64,000 bases of DNA. It comes from Diphasiastrum complanatum. Lineage: Eukaryota > Streptophyta > Lycopodiopsida > Lycopodiales > Lycopodiaceae. This document shows positions 58,312 through 64,000 of the stretch, one piece after another. The stretch is taken from assembly GCA_029204225.1 (NCBI GenBank), contig CM055104.1:54168538-54232537 (forward strand), read 5' to 3'. Each line of letters opens with the position of its first letter. Positions within the stretch are counted from its first letter, which is position 1. The notes below the pieces were generated by a model. The model saw only the letters and a program-made list of their open reading frames with translations, was not told the DNA's origin and did not search any database. A program made the translations under genes and the position numbers.

Positions 58312-61300
58312 ATGGCATCTATAAATGCATATCTTTTGGATACTAATGAAAGGCTCAACAAAACTAACTATTCCATATGGAAAGTTAGAATGGAATCTAT
58401 CATGATCATGCAAGATCTGATGGAAATTGTAAATGGTAAGGAGGGTGAACCTATTCATCCTAAAGAAAAAGCCAAATACATCAAGAGGTGCAATGTTGCA
58501 CTACATTGCATAAAAATGAATGTTGCAAATGAACTCTTAAGAGAGGTAGGAGATTGCACTTCAGCTCAAGATGCTTGGGAGACTTTGCAAAAGGTCTATG
58601 AATCCAAGAACCAAACTAGAATGTTAGCTTTGAAGAATCAAATCTATAGAAGCTATCAAAAGAAAGGAGAGAGTGCACATACTTTTGTCCTAAGAGTAAA
58701 GGAATTGAACAAAGAGCTAGCCTTTATAGGTGACCCTATCAAGGATGAAGAGCTTGTTCAACTCATATTGAATGGACTAAGCTTTGAATTTGACAATTTG
58801 GTTCAGGGATATGCAATTATGGGTAAGCTACCCATACTTGAAGAACTCCAAGGCACACTCATGGCCGAGGAATCAAGAAGGAGCCAAATGCAAGAGAGGA
58901 TGGATAGGCTTTCCATCCAAGGTGGAGATGACCAAGCTCTCTTCACCAAAGGCAAAGGCAAGTCCAAAGGCAAAGGATCAACATTCAAGAAGTCTACAAA
59001 GCTTGAGGATCAAGAAGGACCCCCAAAGGCATCTCCATCAACCACCAAAGTCAAGAAGGACAAATCAAAGGTGAAGTGCTACTATTGTAGCAAGATGGGG
59101 CATTATGCCTCAGAATGCTTCAAGAGGAAGCAAGATCAAAGCCAAGCCAACATGAGCAAAGAGGAGGAGGAGGAGAGTTCACATGAGGACTCTCTCATGA
59201 TGTCCATATTTTCTTCAACAAGCTTCAAAGGAGAAGATCCTTGGTGGATTGACTCGGGTGCTAGTTCACACATGACTAGTAAAAGGGAGTTTTTCTCTTC
59301 TCTCTTATCTTATGATGGACCTATAAAGTCTATCTATACAGCAAATGATGAAGCTTGTAAGATTGAAGGAGTTGGTAGCATTCCCCTTTGCTTAGGATCT
59401 TCCAAAAAGATCAACATAGAAGGTGTTTTGTACATTCCTACAATAACAAAGAATCTACTAAGTGTTGGCCAAATGGTAGACAATGGTTTCAATGATGACT
59501 TTGCTTCAAATGAATGTTTCATCAAGAAGAAGGGTAAGATAGTGGCTAAGGGCACTAGACTTGGCAAACTTTATAAGCTGGATGCATTTGTGGATACTAA
59601 TGTTGTCATGTTGGCCGAGAAGAGCAAGATATCTACCTTTACTTTATGGCACAAAAGACTTGGACATGTCAACTCGGGTTCCATGGAGGCTATGATCAAG
59701 GAGGAGTATGCTTTAGGCCTACCAAGGTCTATTGGGAAGGAAGACAAGGTTTGTGAAGCTTGTGCCTTATCCAAGGCACATAAGAAGGTGTTTCCTAACT
59801 CCATCACAAAGTCATCTCATCCTCTTGAACTCATACACTCGGATGTGCACATTGCTAGCACCAAATCTAATGGAGGTTCATCCATGTTTTTAACCTTCAT
59901 TGATGACTACTCAAGATATTGTTGGGTGTTCTTACTTTCCTTCAAGTCTCAAGTATTTGATACTTTTGTAAAGTTCAAGTTGTTTGTGGAAAAGCATCAT
60001 AATCATAGCATCAAGATTCTTAGAAGTGACAATGGTGGAGAATTCATCTCCAATGAGTTCAAGGCCTTTTGTGAGGAGGAAGGGATCAAGAAAGAGACTT
60101 CTTGTCCTTACACTCCTCAACAAAATGGAGTTGCTGAAAGAAGGAATAGAACATTATGTGAATGTTCTAAGGCTTTAAGATTAGATGCTTGTTTGCCCAA
60201 ATCCTTTTGGGGTGAGTCTCTTGTATGTGCAAACTACTTGATGAATAGGGTGTCTTGCAAAGCAATTGAAGGCAAAACTCCTTATGAGATGTTGTATGGA
60301 AAGAAACCCAATCTTAATCACTTGAAAGTTTTTGGGTGTATATGTTATGTGCATGTGCCATTAGAAACAAGAACCAAGGAGGATCCATCTTCCACAAGAG
60401 GGATCATGCTTGGATATGCAAGCTCAAGCAAGGGCTACAAAGTCTATCTTCCATCCTTGAACAAATTTGTTGTTTCAAGGGATGTCATCTTTGATGAACA
60501 TCATATGCATATGCTTGAAGAAGGCTCAAGTGCTCCAACAATCAAGAAGAAGATGGCCGAGGAGCAAGATCTTGGTTTTGAGGAGGAGCTCATGGAGGAG
60601 CAAGCACCAAACCCACCTATCACACCAAGGAGATCTTCAAGGGAAAAAGTGGAGCCATCAAGGCTCACATATCAAGGCAAAGGACAGCAAGTTGAGGGTA
60701 TCTCATCCACTTCTTATGCTTTATCTAGTTTTGAAGAACCGTCTAATGTTGAAGATGCATTGAACTCCAAAGAATGGTATAAAGCTATGTTGGATGAGTA
60801 TGATGCCTTGATTGAGAATGAAACTTGGTTGCTTGTTGAGAGACCTCAAAGGAATGTAATAGGATGCAAGTGGGTCTTCAAGCTTAAGTTGAATGCAAAT
60901 GGGAGTGTTAACAAACATAAAGCAAGATTAGTTGCAAAAGGTTATGCTCAAGAGAGAGGGATAGACTATGAGGAAACTTTTGCACCCGTGGCCAAGATGG
61001 TCACAATAAGACTAATCATTGCACTTGCATCACATTTTGGATGGATTCTATGTCAAATGGATGTCTCTAATGCTTTCTTGAATGGTTTTTTGGAAGAGGA
61101 TATCTATATGGAGCAGCCACAAGGGTTCATCAAGCATGGAATGGAGAACAAAGTATGCCATCTCCAAAGAAGCATCTATGGCTTGAAGCAAGCCTCGAGA
61201 TCTTGGAATTCAAGACTACATTGCTATCTTATTTCACTTTCTTTTGTTCAAAGTGAATATGATCCCACTCTTTACATTAAGTTTGATGATGTTGGTATTG

Positions 61301-62280
61301 TACTTTTACTCATTTATGTAGATGACATCATCATTAGTGGAAATAGTGTTGATGGTATTGAAAAAATCAAGATAGATCTATCCTTAGAGTTCAAGATGGT
61401 AGATCTAGGGTGTCTTCACTTCATCTTAGGCATAGAAGTACTTAGAGGGTCTGATTTTATCTTTATAAGTCAAGTAAACTATGCTCAAAGTCTTTTGAAG
61501 AAGTTTAAGATGGAAGTATGCAAAAGTGTTGACACACCAATGGAGCAAGATGTAAAAGTGCCAAATGAAGATGATGAAAGATCCTTCATGGACATCACTT
61601 TGTTTAGGCAACTTATAGGTTCCTTAATGTGGATCACTATAACTAGACCAGATCTTAGCTTTAGTGTATGTAGGTTGAGCCAATCCATGCAAAAGCCATT
61701 GAATATCCATTGGAAAAAGGCTAAGAGGATTCTAAGATACATCTCGGGTACATTGGATTTTGGGATTCTATATAGAGGAGATGTGATTAACCTTCATGCA
61801 TTTAGTGATTCAGATTTTGCAGGGGACAAGAGGGATAGGAAATCAACAAGTGCCTATTCAACTTTCATAGGAGAAGGTGTGGTTTCATGGCTTTCAAAAA
61901 AGCAAGAAACTATATCTCTATCTTCAACCGAGGCCGAGTACAAAGCTTTGACAACCACTACAAAGGAGGTACTTTGGATCAAGAGATTATTGGTGGAACT
62001 AAATATCATGGATTCAGAGGAGGCACCAATCATCTACAATGACAATATATCAGCCCAACACCTTGCATCTAACCCAATCTTCCATGCAAGATCTAAGCAC
62101 ATTGAGATATGCCATCACTTTGTGAGAGAAATGGTGCAAGCCAAGGAGATTGCTTTGGAGCATGTTCCAAGCAATGGATGTGTAGCTGATCTACTTACTA
62201 AACCACTTCAAAAGACACCTTTTATGAAGTTCAGATCATCACTTGGAGTGATTAGTAAAGCAATGATTGAACCAAGCTAG
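58312..62280 (+). CDS. Copia gag-pol polyprotein, element 2 (1322 aa)
   Basis: One unbroken frame collinear with element 1 without gaps. The zinc knuckle is at Cys256, the protease DSG at 314, the integrase triad at Asp511, Asp573 and Glu609, and the RT YVDD at 1002-1005. RNase H motifs SDSDFAGDK and STEAEYKAL are present. Differences from element 1 are single residues, for example Tyr7 for Cys, Asp for Val in the NGFN(V/D)DFAS segment, and Gly for Glu in SN(E/G)CVAD near the C-terminus. Expression would start from the 5' LTR TATA box. Copia elements usually make extra gag by splicing or from a shorter RNA; I see no frameshift site because gag and pol are fused. Confidence 0.97.
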   Translation: MASINAYLLDTNERLNKTNYSIWKVRMESIMIMQDLMEIVNGKEGEPIHPKEKAKYIKRCNVALHCIKMNVANELLREVGDCTSAQDAWETLQKVYESKNQTRMLALKNQIYRSYQKKGESAHTFVLRVKELNKELAFIGDPIKDEELVQLILNGLSFEFDNLVQGYAIMGKLPILEELQGTLMAEESRRSQMQERMDRLSIQGGDDQALFTKGKGKSKGKGSTFKKSTKLEDQEGPPKASPSTTKVKKDKSKVKCYYCSKMGHYASECFKRKQDQSQANMSKEEEEESSHEDSLMMSIFSSTSFKGEDPWWIDSGASSHMTSKREFFSSLLSYDGPIKSIYTANDEACKIEGVGSIPLCLGSSKKINIEGVLYIPTITKNLLSVGQMVDNGFNDDFASNECFIKKKGKIVAKGTRLGKLYKLDAFVDTNVVMLAEKSKISTFTLWHKRLGHVNSGSMEAMIKEEYALGLPRSIGKEDKVCEACALSKAHKKVFPNSITKSSHPLELIHSDVHIASTKSNGGSSMFLTFIDDYSRYCWVFLLSFKSQVFDTFVKFKLFVEKHHNHSIKILRSDNGGEFISNEFKAFCEEEGIKKETSCPYTPQQNGVAERRNRTLCECSKALRLDACLPKSFWGESLVCANYLMNRVSCKAIEGKTPYEMLYGKKPNLNHLKVFGCICYVHVPLETRTKEDPSSTRGIMLGYASSSKGYKVYLPSLNKFVVSRDVIFDEHHMHMLEEGSSAPTIKKKMAEEQDLGFEEELMEEQAPNPPITPRRSSREKVEPSRLTYQGKGQQVEGISSTSYALSSFEEPSNVEDALNSKEWYKAMLDEYDALIENETWLLVERPQRNVIGCKWVFKLKLNANGSVNKHKARLVAKGYAQERGIDYEETFAPVAKMVTIRLIIALASHFGWILCQMDVSNAFLNGFLEEDIYMEQPQGFIKHGMENKVCHLQRSIYGLKQASRSWNSRLHCYLISLSFVQSEYDPTLYIKFDDVGIVLLLIYVDDIIISGNSVDGIEKIKIDLSLEFKMVDLGCLHFILGIEVLRGSDFIFISQVNYAQSLLKKFKMEVCKSVDTPMEQDVKVPNEDDERSFMDITLFRQLIGSLMWITITRPDLSFSVCRLSQSMQKPLNIHWKKAKRILRYISGTLDFGILYRGDVINLHAFSDSDFAGDKRDRKSTSAYSTFIGEGVVSWLSKKQETISLSSTEAEYKALTTTTKEVLWIKRLLVELNIMDSEEAPIIYNDNISAQHLASNPIFHARSKHIEICHHFVREMVQAKEIALEHVPSNGCVADLLTKPLQKTPFMKFRSSLGVISKAMIEPS

Positions 62281-62294
62281 ATAGTGAGGAGGAG

Positions 62295-62976
62295 TGTTAA
62301 AAATTCACAATTCTAGCTTGACTAGTTTTGGTCATATGACTTGTAAATAGTTAGATGGTCATGATGTGGCTTGTCACACGTGCCAAATAGCATAGTATTC
62401 CATTCATAAGGATGTTCTCAAGTAGACCTAAGTGTTAGAACCTTTGGAATGAGTCCAAATTATGCTTAGATACAAGGGAGAAAAAATAGGAGCTATTTTT
62501 GGTAATTTTTGCATTGTTGAGGGATCTCCAAGATTCCAACCCTAACTTGGTAGGGATGAAAGATCCACCAAAATTAGCATTAGGGATAGGTTTAGGGCTA
62601 CTCATACCTGCCCAAAACCGTGATGGATCATGTATATATAGGTGATGATATCTCACCAAAATCAATCAAGCAATTTCATGATTTTTCTCTCATAATGGTG
62701 CAATTGCTCTCTATGTTCATAATTGTTTGAGTACTTGTGATTACTAATGATTATAGGATTGAATGTAGGTCTGGTGTACAGTACTCAGACTGTGGGAGGC
62801 CGTACTTTCACACGTGTGAAGCCTTCTTCAAGGATTTGGGCCATTTAGTGAGGTTCAAGCATAGATTTTTGATGGATTTTGATGGTTCAACTTGTGCTAA
62901 TCTTATGAAATCATAATCTATTGTTTCCCTCATCATTTCAAGTGTTTTAGGATCCTTATTTGCTGTAATTTTTACA
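62295..62976 (+). repeat. 3' LTR of copia element 2
   Basis: 682 bp, TG...CA, followed by ATCTG, the right target duplicate. Confidence 0.96.
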
Positions 62977-64000
62977 ATCTGTACAGTTCTAGATTCATCA
63001 GGATCTAACTTTCTAGCATGGAAAGCTTCAATCAGCAACATACAATCCAAGATCTGTACAGTTCTAGATTCATCAGGATCTAACTTTTTAGCATGGAAAG
63101 TTAAGACCTCGATGATACTAAAGGCTGAAAGATTATTCCCCTGAGTAGATGGCACTGAGGAAATGCCTACAACAATAGGCAAAGAGCTACGCAAATGGAG
63201 GGAGAAGAATGACAAGGCAGTAGCCTTGTTATTGTCATCCATCGAGGATAGCCTCACACTTGACCTAGCTACACTCTCCAAAGCAAAGGAGATGTGGGAT
63301 ACACTACTTACAAGATTTCAAACGAAATCACGTAGTCAAATAATGATTTTGGAAGATCAGCTGACAAACCTACAGTGGGATGGCAAAGACCTCACTTCTT
63401 TTGTAAGGAAGATGAAGGATCTATTCCTTTCACTACACAATTCTCGAGTAGAAAATGTAGTGTCAACGGAAAATCATCTCACTTATCTATTGAGAGCCTT
63501 ATGTAGATCTTTCCAGACAACCACAACCCTGCTAGCAAAGGATCCTACAATGACTCTCAAAAAGGCAATTGTCGAGATTCGAGAGGAAGTCCAGGCTAGA
63601 GAGCACCTTGATCACAAGGATGCTTCTGACCAAGCCCTCTACAGCAACAAAGAAAATTCAAGCCTAAGAGAGAGTCAAATCGAAAACATGATCATGATCA
63701 ACAAGCAGAAGGGACCAGCAAAGGCAAATGGAAGAACAAAGTGAGGTCGAAACAGCAAAGTGGAGACAAGAAGACCTGCGTGAGATGCAGACACAAAGGT
63801 CACACATTTGATTTGTGCTGGCTCAATCCAAAAATTGAGTGTATCCACTGCCACAAGAAGGGTCATGCAACCATGGACTATCACCTAAACCAAAGAAACA
63901 AATCAGCACAAAGCAGACAGGAGAACAACAGTAATTCGTCCTATGTTGAGCAGCTAGAGAGCTCAAAAATGGGCGAAGAAAGATCGAATAGAAATAATTC
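62977..64000 (+). pseudogene. Copia family 4 gag, continuing past the nested element
   Basis: Gag resumes at 62982 and first repeats its own N-terminus (63025-63099). It then reads KELRKWREKNDKAVALLLSS, KAKEMWDTLLTRFQTKSRSQ, FVRKMKDLFLSLHNSRVE and AIVEIREEVQAREHLDHKD, the UBN2-type copia gag. A TGA near 63141 and a one-base shift near 63740 interrupt it. Past the shift are two zinc knuckles, CVRCRHKGHTFDLC and CIHCHKKGHATMDYH. The window ends before protease. It is the 3' continuation of the element whose LTR is at 56140-56670. Confidence 0.85.
63025..63099 (+). repeat. 75-bp in-frame tandem duplicate of the gag N-terminus
   Basis: Identical but for one base to the 75-bp unit made by joining 56787-56818 and 62982-63024, which flank nested element 2. 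It encodes 25 residues (ASISNIQSKI then CTVLDSSGSNFLAWK), including the substrate-like SNFLAWK motif at the start of copia gags. The length keeps the frame open. Confidence 0.88.

Larger units (their letters stand above)
56819..62976 (+). mobile_element. Intact Ty1/copia retrotransposon, element 2
   Basis: 6158 bp, the same length as element 1, with 682-bp LTRs (56819-57500, 62295-62976), a perfect primer site, a 1322-codon frame, purine tract GAGGAGGAG at 62286-62294 and a 5-bp target duplication ATCTG (56814-56818 and 62977-62981). By eye the two LTRs differ at one position (CTACCC at about 57132 versus CTGCCC), so it inserted very recently. It sits in the gag of copia family 4. Of the copies in this window it is the best candidate to be still mobile. 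Confidence 0.97.

Overview
The window is nuclear DNA of a land plant; I cannot name the species. The evidence is an intron-bearing receptor-like cytoplasmic kinase relic, a nuclear-type tRNA-Ser(GCU), a decayed piece of plastid 16S rRNA, Ty1/copia elements with plant initiator-Met primer sites, and a CACTA (En/Spm) element of plant TNP2 type. The DNA is AT-rich, gene-poor and mostly transposon-derived. I see no ordinary intact host protein gene. The clearly intact genes are two Ty1/copia polyproteins and the tRNA.

Layout. 1-4.4 kb: one exon of a dead RLCK-VII-like kinase and degenerate repeats. 5.2-8.25 kb: a truncated, minus-strand copia element of the same family as the two intact ones. 9.8 kb: tRNA-Ser(GCU). 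10.8-12.3 kb: the pol of a second copia family, joined almost base to base to a plastid 16S fragment. 12.6-16.5 kb: two decayed genes I do not recognise (a coiled-coil/Asn-Gly-rich one and a minus-strand one), with 55-bp hairpin repeats. 16.7-18.6 kb: copia debris. 21.5-23.4 kb: a Ty3/gypsy gag with an internal tandem duplication. 24.0-25.8 kb: a composite (GA)n array of higher-order repeats. 26.3-32.5 kb: intact copia element 1. 32.7-37.7 kb: CACTA genes TNP2 and a TNPA-like gene, head to head. 38.2-39.1 kb: copia relic. 39.5-41.35 kb: first copy of an unclassified transposase-like gene with 50-bp repeats upstream. 41.7-43.2 kb: gypsy protease relic. 43.2-49.3 kb: an old copia element with both LTRs.

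The most unusual part is 49.9-56.15 kb. It holds four things packed together. First, a minus-strand gene that starts with a divergent histone H3 and runs on into a long C-terminal extension with probable further exons. Second, a divergent promoter of about 670 bp that is an imperfect palindrome centred on 52362/52363, with mirrored CCAAT, G-box and TATA elements and an array of about nine copies of a ~17-bp motif. Third, an unrecognised plus-strand gene on the other side of that promoter. Fourth, a second copy of the unclassified transposase-like gene, converging on the plus gene with only about 60 bp between their stop codons. I infer that these may be parts of one undescribed mobile element that carries an H3-type histone, but that link is not proven here. 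All these genes carry one or more stops or shifts.

The right end is a nest. The transposase-like gene is interrupted by a copia element (5' LTR 56140-56670, gag from 56784), and that gag is interrupted by intact copia element 2 (56819-62976). Element 2 has the same length (6158 bp), LTR length (682 bp) and 1322-residue ORF as element 1. The gag of the interrupted element resumes at 62982 and runs off the window.
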